Made by a program: the position numbers and the translations under genes. Shown one piece after another: positions 8,553 to 17,119 of a DNA stretch of 64,000 bases (positions are counted from its first letter, which is position 1; every line of letters starts with the position of its first letter). The stretch is from CAVQAH01 sp963784195 (GTDB lineage: Bacteria > Acidobacteriota > Vicinamibacteria > Vicinamibacterales > 2-12-FULL-66-21), in NCBI GenBank assembly GCA_963784195.1, contig CAWARA010000029.1, positions 13,317-77,316 on the forward strand, given 5' to 3'. Under the pieces are notes generated by a model, which was not told where the DNA came from, searched no databases, and worked only from the letters and a program-made list of their open reading frames with translations.

Positions 8553-9756
8553 TGAACACCCGCCCGCCCTTCATCACGAACGTGACATCGCGCAGCTTCG
8601 TGATGTCGGCAACCGGATCGCCGGAGACGGCGACGATGTCTGCTTCGTAGCCGGCCTTGAGGGTGCCGATCTGATCGCCGAGATTCATCGATTCCGCGGC
8701 GAGCGACGTCGCTGAGACGATCGCGTCCATGGGCTGCTGGCCGCCGTCCTTGACGCGAACCAGCGCCTCGCGCGCGTTCTGGCCGTGACCGCCGGCCACG
8801 GCGTCGGTCCCGAGCGGCATCCGCAGGCCCGCCTTCAGTGCCTTGTTGAAGATTGGACCGAGCGTGGGCGCCGCCTTTTCCATGAAGGCGAATCCCTCCT
8901 CGTTGAAATTGCCGGAGCCCATGTACTTGTCCTTGTTCTCGATGTAGTTCTGCAGGACGAGCCCGATGTTCGGATCGAAGTAGACGTTCGCATCCTTCAT
9001 CGCCTTGATGGCCGCGTCATCGGCAAACGCGCCGTGTTCGATCTGCGTGCAGCCGGCCTTGACCGTAGCAATGATCGACTCCGGACTATGCGCGTGGACG
9101 AGCGTTCGCAGCCCCTGCACTTTGGCCTCGCCGCACATGGCGTCGAGCTGTTCCTGCGTGACCGTCATCTTGCCGCCATCGCGAAGGCTCCCCGATGCAA
9201 AGATCTTGATCAGATCCGCACCCTGCGCTTTGCTGGCGCGAATCCGTTCGCGCAGTTGGTCAGGTGTCTGATTGCCCGGTTGAAGCTGGCCGAGTGACGA
9301 CAGCAGGCGCGGACCGGCGACAACACCCGCTGCGATGGCCTCGCGCAGCGGTTTGTCCTGCGCCCATCCGACGGACTGCACCGTCGTGAAGCCGGCCATG
9401 AGCGTCTTCCGGGCGTTTTCGAGCACCGCATCCATGGCATAGCCCGCTGGAACGTCGCGTTCGCCGTACTTTCCATTTGGCCCGAAGTACCAGTTCAAAT
9501 GCACGTGGACGTCGATCATGCCGGGGAGGACGGTGACGTCGCCGAGGTCGTGGGTTACCGGGCCCGTTCGCTGGTCGACGGCAGAGATCTTCGATCCCTG
9601 CACTTCGACGACGCCTTTGGCCAGAACGCCGCCACGGCCATCGAGGACCCGTGCCGCCCGAATCGTGATCGGTTCCGCGGCGCCGCCGCGGCCACCCTGC
9701 GCCTCGATGGCGCCCGCCGCACAGACCGACATCAAAAACACCAGCAGTCGTTTCAT
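8536..9756 (-). CDS. exported metal-dependent amidohydrolase, imidazolonepropionase-like
   Basis: A 406-residue amidohydrolase-superfamily protein. Start chosen at 9756 (MKRLLVFLMSV...), which gives a clean signal peptide ending near AIEAQGG; the upstream extension lacks one. Metal ligands are visible as HVHL (about residue 85, IDVHVHLNW), VHAHSPES, IEHGAFAD and the catalytic Asp in PLGTDAVAG. It is probably periplasmic and hydrolyses an amide or ester, as in the Xaa-Pro/imidazolonepropionase-like group; the substrate is unknown. The last four codons (IGNR) and the TAA come from the family E repeat array. Confidence 0.88.
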   Translation of the reverse strand: MKRLLVFLMSVCAAGAIEAQGGRGGAAEPITIRAARVLDGRGGVLAKGVVEVQGSKISAVDQRTGPVTHDLGDVTVLPGMIDVHVHLNWYFGPNGKYGERDVPAGYAMDAVLENARKTLMAGFTTVQSVGWAQDKPLREAIAAGVVAGPRLLSSLGQLQPGNQTPDQLRERIRASKAQGADLIKIFASGSLRDGGKMTVTQEQLDAMCGEAKVQGLRTLVHAHSPESIIATVKAGCTQIEHGAFADDAAIKAMKDANVYFDPNIGLVLQNYIENKDKYMGSGNFNEEGFAFMEKAAPTLGPIFNKALKAGLRMPLGTDAVAGGHGQNAREALVRVKDGGQQPMDAIVSATSLAAESMNLGDQIGTLKAGYEADIVAVSGDPVADITKLRDVTFVMKGGRVFKIGNR

Positions 9757-9812
9757 TATGATCTCCAAGAGCCGCTCGTGGCTTCCCACCTTCGCCAGGG
9801 CTACGGCGGGCC

Positions 9813-9831
9813 AAGCCGAGCCCCGAGCCCT
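9813..9831. repeat. family D heptamer words left of IS481 element
   Basis: Short run GCCGAGCCCCGAGCCC immediately outside the left inverted repeat of the insertion sequence. The right flank (11277-11312) continues with the same word in the same orientation, so the element appears to be inserted into one array. Confidence 0.7.
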
Positions 9832-9835
9832 GCGC

Positions 9836-11271
9836 AACCGGAAACATCGGTAACAAATCAGACCGGATACATGGGTAACACTTTGTTGAGGTTCCGGTCT
9901 TCTCTTTGTCTTCTCACCATCGAGGAGGACCGCTGGTGGGAATGTGGGAATCTCGCGTTCTCTGCGAGATTTCCAAGCACCTGTGGGCATCGTTCTGTGA
10001 TGTCCATGGGTGCGGCATTTCCACAGCGCGTGTCAGCCGAGGCGTCGGCCGTGCCACGCTGGCGTAAACGGCGCGTGTCGCGATCAATCCGCCGAGTTCC
10101 ACCTGCATGAAGCGGACGGTCCAATCGCCGCGTTCGGTTTCGGCGAGTCCCACCACCTCCCGTTGCATCGCTTCACTCACAAACACCAGCTCCCCCTTCC
10201 ACTTGATCTGCCCGTTCGGGTTCACGCGGCGCACCTGATGCGTTGCGTCATACCAGGGATCCTTGACTGGGTCGGCAAGGACCGGGCGGACGCGACATAG
10301 ACGTGCCCCGGCGGTCGCTGCCCCAGGGCCTCGTGCGGCCGGTCTCGATTAAACTCGCGCCGGACGCGATCAAACCGCCGTTGCTGCGCCGTGCGTGTAG
10401 TCGCGGGCGTCCGCGTCGCCTCCTGCTGCAAGGTCAAGTGAAACCGCTCGTGGCGCCCGTTCTGCTCCGGGTGCCCCGGATCGATCCGATCCAGGTGAAT
10501 CCCCAGTTTCAGCCACCAGACGGCCAGCTGCGAGAGCCGTCCCGAGCCCGTCGACGCGAACGGCGACCCATTGTCGGTGCGCAGCGCGACGGGCAACCCA
10601 TAGTCGCGAAACGTCCGCTCGAACCACGGCCGGACGCCTTGCGCCGTCGGCGCCACAATCCGACAACACAGCACAAATCGACTGCAGGCGTCCGTCACCG
10701 TCAACGGATCGCAGCGCGTTCCATCCGCGTCCGAAACCACCCTCAAAATCCGCGCACCACACATCGTTCGGCGCGCGCGCGGCCGCGAGCGGCTGCGTCA
10801 AGGGCACGACATAGCGTGCGCGCCGGCGCGGCTGGCTCAGTCCCTCGCGCCGCACAGATCGCCCATGGTGCTCGCCGCGGGCCACGCCGTGGCCGCTCCC
10901 GCGCCGTCAACACGGCCCGGAGTTTCTTGGGCCCCCAACGCGGATGGGCGCGCCGCAGCGTTCGCACCGCGACGCGGAGTGCCTCGGCCATCGCTCGACC
11001 GTGCGCGTGCGGCGCCCGCGATCGCTCGGCTAGCCCATGCGCCGGGTCCCCCTCATAGCGGTCGACCCACTTGTAGGCCGTCTTCCGACTAATCTGGTAC
11101 CGCGCCGCGAGCTCCGTCATCGTCCATTCATCTCGCAGCCAGTCAGCGATGAATGCCACGCGCTGATCCATGGGGCAGGTCTCCGTCCAGGGCATCCGGC
11201 CAGTCTGGCTGATCGCTCTGTGCATCTGTTACCCATGTATCCGGTCAGCTCTGTTACCAATCTATCCGGTT
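9836..11271. mobile_element. IS481-like insertion sequence with 45-bp inverted ends
   Basis: Imperfect terminal inverted repeats of 45 bases at 9836-9880 and 11227-11271 differ at six positions. Within them two copies of a GGTAACA word surround the shared core GACCGGATACATGGG. The element is 1436 bp and encodes one frameshifted transposase on the minus strand. No convincing target duplication is visible. Both flanks are family D heptamer sequence. Confidence 0.85.
10222..11171 (-). pseudogene. IS481 family transposase, frameshifted
   Basis: Cut-and-paste DDE transposase of the IS481 type. The N-terminal helix-turn-helix (MTELAARYQISRKTAYKWVDRY) is read in one frame from a start at 11171. The first catalytic Asp (NDVWCADFEG) is in a second frame around 10770-10885. 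The second Asp (RTDNGSPFAS) and the Glu (HPEQNGRHERFH) are in a third frame from about 10764 to 10222. At least two single-base shifts, near 10870 and 10745, therefore break the gene, although the catalytic residues survive. Unless the shifts are sequencing errors the element is inactive. Confidence 0.85.
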
Positions 11272-11276
11272 CGGAC

Positions 11277-11312
11277 CGCCCCGAGCCCCGAGCCCCGAGC
11301 CCCGAGCCCCGA
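11277..11312. repeat. heptamer array, family D, right of IS481 element
   Basis: Four to five tandem CGAGCCC words directly beyond the right inverted repeat of the insertion sequence. It continues the array seen at the left boundary (9813-9831). Confidence 0.8.
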
Positions 11313-11401
11313 CAGTGTTCTTCTCTTAACCCAATCCGCCTCTTCCCGCAACTGCCCGTTTCGTGGTAAGTATCTTCAGGTTTATATCTAGAGAGTCACA
11401 C

Positions 11402-11749
11402 ATGGCCAAATCTCCATCACCCGCGCCGTCGTTGCCGCCGCACTGGTTCCAGATCCTGCTGTCGCTCGCCGATCGCGATCTGCACGGCCTGGCCATCATG
11501 AACGACGTGCTCGAGCGAACCGGCGGCCGCATGCGGTTGTGGCCGGCGATGCTCTATCGCAACCTGGCGCGGCTCGTCAGCGAAGAGCTGGTGAGCGAGA
11601 TCGACGCGCCGCCGGATGTCGACCCTCGCGGCGGGCGTCCCAGGTTCTATCGAATCACCGCGCTCGGGCGGCGGGCCTGCGCCGAGGAGGCCCAGAGGCT
11701 GGCAGGGTTTGTCGACGTCGCACGGCGCAAGAAAGTGATCAAGGCCTGA
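11402..11749 (+). CDS. PadR family transcriptional regulator
   Basis: A 115-residue PadR-like winged-helix repressor. The recognition core LPPHWFQILLSLADRDLHGL...I and LWPAMLYRNLARLVSEELV is typical of the acidobacterial PadR group paired with ADOP permeases, followed by RPRFYRITALGRRA and a C-terminal helix. The next gene, an ADOP permease on the same strand, begins three bases after the stop, so the pair forms an operon. Upstream at about 11380-11395 lies an AT-rich stretch (TTTATATCTAGAGAG) that may be its promoter or operator. Confidence 0.88.
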   Translation: MAKSPSPAPSLPPHWFQILLSLADRDLHGLAIMNDVLERTGGRMRLWPAMLYRNLARLVSEELVSEIDAPPDVDPRGGRPRFYRITALGRRACAEEAQRLAGFVDVARRKKVIKA

Positions 11750-11752
11750 ATC

Positions 11753-14496
11753 GTGTCACGACGCGTGTTCCGGATGTACCGCGCGCTGTTGTATCTGCTG
11801 CCCGCAACGGCGCGCCGGCGCGATCGCGAGGAGCTGCTCGCAGCCTTTCTCGCGTGCCGTGAGCGTGAGCGCGCGCGGCTGGGCGCGTCAGGCAGCGCAT
11901 ACGCCTGGCTTCGTGCAGCCGGCGACATCTTCGCTGCCGCAATCGCCATACGTGGAGACGCCAGGCGCGCCAGACGAATCGCCGCCTTGCGTGAGCAGTC
12001 AGGCTCGAGGGGAGACGCTATGCTGAGCCTAATCTGGCAGGACGTTCGCTATGCGGGCCGGCGGATGCGAGCGACCCCGATAGTGACCGCAACCGTGATC
12101 CTGACGCTCGCGTTGGCGACCGGCGCGACAACGGCGATCTTCAGTGTCCTCGACGCCGTGCTGCTGCGGGCGTTGCCCTATCCGGACGCCGGCCGTCTCG
12201 TGATGGTGTACCAGGGTTTTCCCAAGGTGTTTGCGACCCCGTTCGGATTCTCTGCGCCCGACTACGGTGCATTCGAACAGCGTGCGGCATCGTTCGACTC
12301 GGTTGCCGCCTTTCGCAACCGCGAATACGAGCTGTCGGGCGTGGATCAGCCCGAGCGAATCGTTGCCGCGCGCGTCGCTGCAACGCTCTTCACGACGCTC
12401 CGCGTGGCGCCCGCGCTTGGCCGAGCGTTCACACGTGACGAAGACGAAGGCCGGCAGCCGGTCGCAGTGCTCAGCGACACGTTGTGGCACCGCAAGTTCG
12501 GCGCCGATCCAGGCGTCATCGGGAAGGCCATCATCCTCGACGTGTGCCTTACACGGTCGTTGGTGTGATGCCCGCCGAGTTCACGTTTCCCAGCCGTGGC
12601 ACCGTCATGAACAACGTGCCCGCGCAGGTGTTCCTGCCAATCGCGTTCACCGATCACGAACGTCAGCGTTCGGCAGCATGTACAACAACAGCGTCGTCGC
12701 CGACTGAAGCCGGGCGTGACCGCACAGCAGGCTGACGCGCACGCGCGCGAGGTGGTCCGAGCCGCCGCGATCGACGCTTACCTGCGAGCTTGCGCGGACT
12801 GGCCGAAGAGTTGAGCGCGTCCGTCACGTCCTTACGCGACGAAACAGTCGGGCGCGTACGGACGCTGCTTTATGTTGCATTCGCCGCAGTCGTCGTCGTC
12901 CTGCTGATTGCCTGCGCCGATCTGGCCAACCTGATGCTCACCGCGCGATCTTACGTCAGCGGGAAATGGCCGGACGGTCAGCGCTTGGCGCCGCCGCGGA
13001 CCACTGATTCGTTTGTCTCTCGTTGAATCGGCTGTGCTCGCATCCTGGGGTCGCTGCTGGGGCTCGTCGTGATGCGCTGGGTCGTGGTCGCTCGTGCGGC
13101 TTGCACCCGAGACACTGCCGCGACTGAACGAGGTCAGCCTCGATCCGCGCGTGCTCGCGTTCACCGCTGTGCTCTGTATCGCAACGGCAGTGCTCTGTGG
13201 TTTGGTGCCGGCGCTCGAGGCGTCACGCTTCGATTCGTCGGACACGCTCAAAGAGTCAGGCCGTTCAGGTGCAGCGGGTCGGCGTCAGCGGCGGATCTTC
13301 AGCGCGCTGGTGACCGCGCAGTTCGCGCTTGCGGTCGTTCTGCTGGTTGCCGGCGGCCTTCTCGCGCGAAGCTTTGCGCGGTTGATGAGCGTCGATCCCG
13401 GATTTCGCGCGGAGGGTGTCCTGACGCTGGCGACGAGCCTGCCGGCCACGGCGTACCCGCGGGGGCCGAACGTCCGTGCCTTCTACACGCAGCTCGTGAG
13501 CAACCTCGAACAACTCCCGGGAGTATCGGCCGTTGGCGCATCCACCGATCTGCCACTTGGCATTCGCGAACGCGTGGCTTTACGTTCGAGACCGAGCCCG
13601 AGTCTTCGAGGTCCGTCGGCCGGAGCGTCGCGCACGACTGGGTGCTCGGATCGTATTTCGAGTCGCTTGGTATTCCGCTCGAGCGCGGGCGATACCTCGG
13701 CGCCCAGGACACGGCGACATCCGAACCGGTCATCGTCATCAATGAAACCATGGCCCGTACCTTCTGGCGCGATGGCGATCCCGTCGGGCAGCGGCTGGCC
13801 TGGGGCAATCCGTCCGAGCATGGACGCTGGATGCGGATCGTGGGAATCGTGGCGGATGTGAAGCAGGGACCCTGAACTCGGAGACCCTGCCCCAGACGTT
13901 CCAGCCGTGGCTTCAGGTCGACGATGGGATGCTCGCCGAAAACATCGTGGGAGCGCTCCGGAGCATGAAGGTTTCGGTGCGAACGGCGGCCGACCGGCAT
14001 CGCTCGCCTCGCCCGTCCAGGCCCGGATACGCGAAATGGATCTGTCTTTGCCCGTGACGTCCGTTCGAACGCTCGATCAAGTCGTGACCCAGTCCGCGGG
14101 CCCGCAACGCTTCAACGCCGTGCTGATTGCAGCGTTTGCCTCCTGGCGCTGCTGCTGGCGGCCCTTGGAATCGCCGGGGTCCTCGCGACGTCGATTTCGC
14201 GTCGCACGCAGGAGTTGGGCGTCCGGATGGCGCTCGGCGCGCAGCGTCCCGATCTGCTGCGCATGGTACTGCGCGAGGGCATGACGCTCGTCGCGCTCGG
14301 GCTCGCGATTGGCCTGCCGACCGCGTTCCTCCTGACACGCCTGATGTCGACGCTCCTCTTCGACGTGAGCCCGACCGATCCGATGACGTTTACTGCAGTC
14401 ACCGTTGTTTTGGTGCTGGTCGCGCTGGCGGCCTGCTACGTCCCTGCACGGCGCGCTACCTTGATCAGTCCGCTGGCGGCTTTGAGGCATGAATAG
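11753..14496 (+). pseudogene. ADOP ABC-type permease, broken by many frameshifts
   Basis: Remnant of an ADOP/MacB-like permease. The N-terminal ~270 residues are intact (GTG start; PadR-linked head domain, first transmembrane helix LTLALATGATTAIFSVLDAVLL, periplasmic MacB core up to about 12540). Homologous sequence then jumps between frames: near 12545, 12670, 12950-13090, 13570, 13875, 14130 and 14165, before ending normally in FDVSPTDPMTF and PARRATLISPLAALRHE. Amino acids on either side of each shift are still well conserved and I see no large deletion. Dense small indels without substitution decay suggest poor base calling as strongly as true pseudogenisation. Confidence 0.85.
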
Positions 14497-14516
14497 CAGG
14501 GGTGCCGGGGTGCCTC

Positions 14517-16211
14517 TCACTTAATGAGCTTGGCTCCCGTGATGGCGTCGCCGAGTTCCAGTCGATCGACGACGTCCATGCCGCGGACGACGCGGCCGAG
14601 GGGGGTGAAATTGCCTTCGTTGTGCGGCTGCGGCGTGGAGCCGAGCGTGTAGCCTGGGCGGCCGGTATCGAGGCCTGCTGAGGCCCAGCTGAGGTTGCCG
14701 CGTGTGAGTCCGAGGCGGCTCACTTCGTCACGCAACGTCACCGCGTTCGGGATCGTGCGTTGCTGTGCGACGAAGTTTGGCACGACGCGGCCGAACTCGG
14801 TGCCGACGATCGCACCCGACTCGACAACGCTGATGAAGTACTCGAGACCGAGTGGCGCGTCGCCCGGGTACAGTTCCAGTTCGATTTCGCCTCGCGGCGT
14901 CGTGAGCACCGCGCGCGGTTTCTTGGCGCCGTTGTAATCCGTCACGATCCATCGATCGACGATGCGGCGGTAGTCCGACGGCGGGCGCTTCGGCGGATCG
15001 GGCCTCGCGCCACGGTTGCCGCCGGGCTGTGGTACGAGGCTCTTGGTCGCAGGATCAGCGGCGAGCGCGTCGAGGCGCGCACGCCCGGCGGGTCCGAGTT
15101 TCTGAAGTGCCTGCGCGGCCGATGTGCGAGCGACGAGGCTGGTGTGTCCGAGCAGGGAGTTCGCGACGTCGAGCGCCGCGTCCGGTGCGAGCGCTACCAG
15201 CGGGGTCAGCGCCGTGATGCGGAGAGAAACCGGTCGCGCCGGACCGGCGGCGGCCACCAGCCGCGGAACGACGACCGCCGCACGGGTCTGAAAGCGGGCG
15301 AGGGATTCGGCAGCGGAAACAGACATCCACGAATCGTCCGACTCGAGCGCCTCCAGCACCACCCGCAGCGACTCGTCGTCGTCATAGTTGCCGAGCACGC
15401 GCAACGCTTCTGTCCGCACGCGGCGATCGGTGTCCCGTACCGCCTCGCGCAGCCGGGCGGATGCCTGCGCGATATCGAGGCCAGATTCTTTCACGCGGTC
15501 GGGAACCAGCCCGCGCACGGCCCAGAAGCGCACGTCGGGCGATGGGTCTGCGCTGAGCTTGAGCAGATGCGGAACCGCGTCAGGGTGGGCTGGACGAAAC
15601 AGGCCCCACGCCGCTCGCCAGCGGATCTCGGCGTCACGCGCGCCGATCCACCGTACCAGCGGCGTGATGTCGTCGCGGGTCGTAAACCGGCCGAGCGACA
15701 GCAGCGCCTCGCCGACGACGGGCGACGCGCTTGCCGCTACCGGCGCATCGGTCAGGTATCTTGCGAGCGCCGTTCGGGCTTCTGGCGATCTGATCTTGCC
15801 GAGCGATCGCGCAGCTTCGCGCGCGGCAGAGACCTGCTTCGATGTAAGCAGGCCCGACAGCCAGGGGACCGACTCTGCGTCCTTCAGCTGACCGTAGGCA
15901 AACGCCACGGTCGCCACGATTTCAGGATCGGGGTCAGACTGGAGCGGCCGCAGCAGGGCCGCGCCGGCCGGGTTGACGATCCGGCCGACGGCGATCACGG
16001 CACGGCGCCGAACTTCGGGATGCGTGGACTTCACGAGACGTCCGAGGGTCGCCTCGTCGAACTGCCGCGTGTCTTCGAGCCTCACGAGATCGGTGATGGC
16101 ATCGATGTCGGCAGGGGAGAGCGGCTTGCGCGAGCCCCGCTGCGAAAGCAACGGTGCGGTCGCAACAGCAAGCAGGACGGCAACGATCGTGACGAGTCTG
16201 GGGCGCAGCAT
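14517..16211 (-). CDS. exported HEAT-repeat protein with C-terminal cyclophilin domain
   Basis: A 564-residue protein with a signal peptide (LVTIVAVLLAVATAPLLSQ), a long HEAT/PBS-lyase-like repeat region (about 40-390; for example HPEVRRRAVIAVGRIVNPAGAALL, TEALRVLGNYDDDESLRVVL) and a C-terminal peptidyl-prolyl isomerase domain (about 420-560). In that domain FGRVVPNFVAQQ matches the FxRVIxxFMxQ motif with its catalytic Arg, and NLSWASAG matches the SMAN(A/T)G region. It probably folds or scaffolds envelope proteins. It is convergent with the broken ADOP gene and lies downstream of the ArsR-SRPBCC gene on the same strand. Confidence 0.85.
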   Translation of the reverse strand: MLRPRLVTIVAVLLAVATAPLLSQRGSRKPLSPADIDAITDLVRLEDTRQFDEATLGRLVKSTHPEVRRRAVIAVGRIVNPAGAALLRPLQSDPDPEIVATVAFAYGQLKDAESVPWLSGLLTSKQVSAAREAARSLGKIRSPEARTALARYLTDAPVAASASPVVGEALLSLGRFTTRDDITPLVRWIGARDAEIRWRAAWGLFRPAHPDAVPHLLKLSADPSPDVRFWAVRGLVPDRVKESGLDIAQASARLREAVRDTDRRVRTEALRVLGNYDDDESLRVVLEALESDDSWMSVSAAESLARFQTRAAVVVPRLVAAAGPARPVSLRITALTPLVALAPDAALDVANSLLGHTSLVARTSAAQALQKLGPAGRARLDALAADPATKSLVPQPGGNRGARPDPPKRPPSDYRRIVDRWIVTDYNGAKKPRAVLTTPRGEIELELYPGDAPLGLEYFISVVESGAIVGTEFGRVVPNFVAQQRTIPNAVTLRDEVSRLGLTRGNLSWASAGLDTGRPGYTLGSTPQPHNEGNFTPLGRVVRGMDVVDRLELGDAITGAKLIK

Positions 16212-16224
16212 CAGTGCTGCGATT

Positions 16225-17010
16225 CTACCCTCCCTTCTTCGTCGCCTGCTTCTCGACGTACGCCTTCAGCCCGTCGCTGAACACCTGCATCCAGCCTGCT
16301 TCCTTCGTTCCGTCACATTCACCGGCCGACTCTCCGAGCGTCGAGTCGGACAACTTCAGCACGGTTCCCGCGCCATCGTCCTCCAGTGCGAGATGGAGGA
16401 GCGTGAATGCGGGACCGTAGGGAACGGCCATCGCTCCCTGCAGATCGAGCGACGTATTGGGATTGAGAGCGAACACGGTGTACCAGACGGCGCCGGCCTC
16501 GTTGCCCCAGTCTTCGTACACGCGGCCACCCAGTCGTGGCTCGATGTGGAAGCCTTTCGCCGGGCCCGTGTAGAAGCTGCGGGGCCACCAGAACGTGGTC
16601 TCCTCGATCAGCGCCTTCCAGACACGCTCGCGAGGCGAGTCGATGCGGATTTCGAGTTCCACCCTGACGAACGGCGATGCCGGTGCAGTCGTGCTCATGG
16701 CGTGATCTCCTTCAAGTTGTGCCTTCAGCGATGTCAATTTCGGCGCCCACAGTGCGCGATACGGCGTCACCCAACGGTCGTAGACCTCCTGCAGCGGAAC
16801 CACGTTGAGGTGATTCCAGCGCTCTCGACCCTGACGGCGGACGACGATGAGGCCGGCCGCTTCAAGAACCCGCAGGTGCTTCATGACGGCGAATCGAGTG
16901 CTGGGGAACCGGGTTGCGATCTGGCCGGTGGTGCGGGGGCCGTCCCGAAGCAGGTCGAGGATTGCCCGGCGGCTCGGATCTGCGAGCGCCGGCCAGACAT
17001 CTCGATCCAT
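16225..17010 (-). CDS. ArsR-type HTH fused to SRPBCC (AHSA1) domain
   Basis: A fusion of an N-terminal ArsR winged helix (DVWPALADPSRRAILDLLRDGPRTTGQIAT..STRFAVMKHLRVLEAAGLI, residues about 3-75 from this start) and a C-terminal START-like SRPBCC domain (about 115-255, VRVELEIRIDSPRERVWKALIEETTFWW). Genes of this sort usually occur as adjacent pairs; here they are one frame, with an internal Met (MSTTAPAS) at the junction. The start at 17010 is preferred to an ATG at 17055 because the latter lies inside a perfect palindrome that looks like its own operator. Ligand unknown; no metal-binding Cys pair is seen. Confidence 0.85.
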   Translation of the reverse strand: MDRDVWPALADPSRRAILDLLRDGPRTTGQIATRFPSTRFAVMKHLRVLEAAGLIVVRRQGRERWNHLNVVPLQEVYDRWVTPYRALWAPKLTSLKAQLEGDHAMSTTAPASPFVRVELEIRIDSPRERVWKALIEETTFWWPRSFYTGPAKGFHIEPRLGGRVYEDWGNEAGAVWYTVFALNPNTSLDLQGAMAVPYGPAFTLLHLALEDDGAGTVLKLSDSTLGESAGECDGTKEAGWMQVFSDGLKAYVEKQATKKGG

Positions 17011-17053
17011 GGATTTGATAGGGATCGGGCGGTTTTTCGCGGCGCGCCTTAAC

Positions 17054-17073
17054 ATGTGACCGTATGGTCACAT
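17054..17073. promoter_or_regulatory. palindromic operator candidate of the ArsR-SRPBCC gene
   Basis: Perfect inverted repeat ATGTGACC-GTAT-GGTCACAT just upstream of the chosen start. Size and position suit autoregulation by an ArsR-type dimer. It overlaps the alternative upstream ATG. Confidence 0.6.
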
Positions 17074-17119
17074 ATTGTTCGGCGCGGGTCAAGGGATGGT
17101 TTCAGCACGCACGCTCGAG

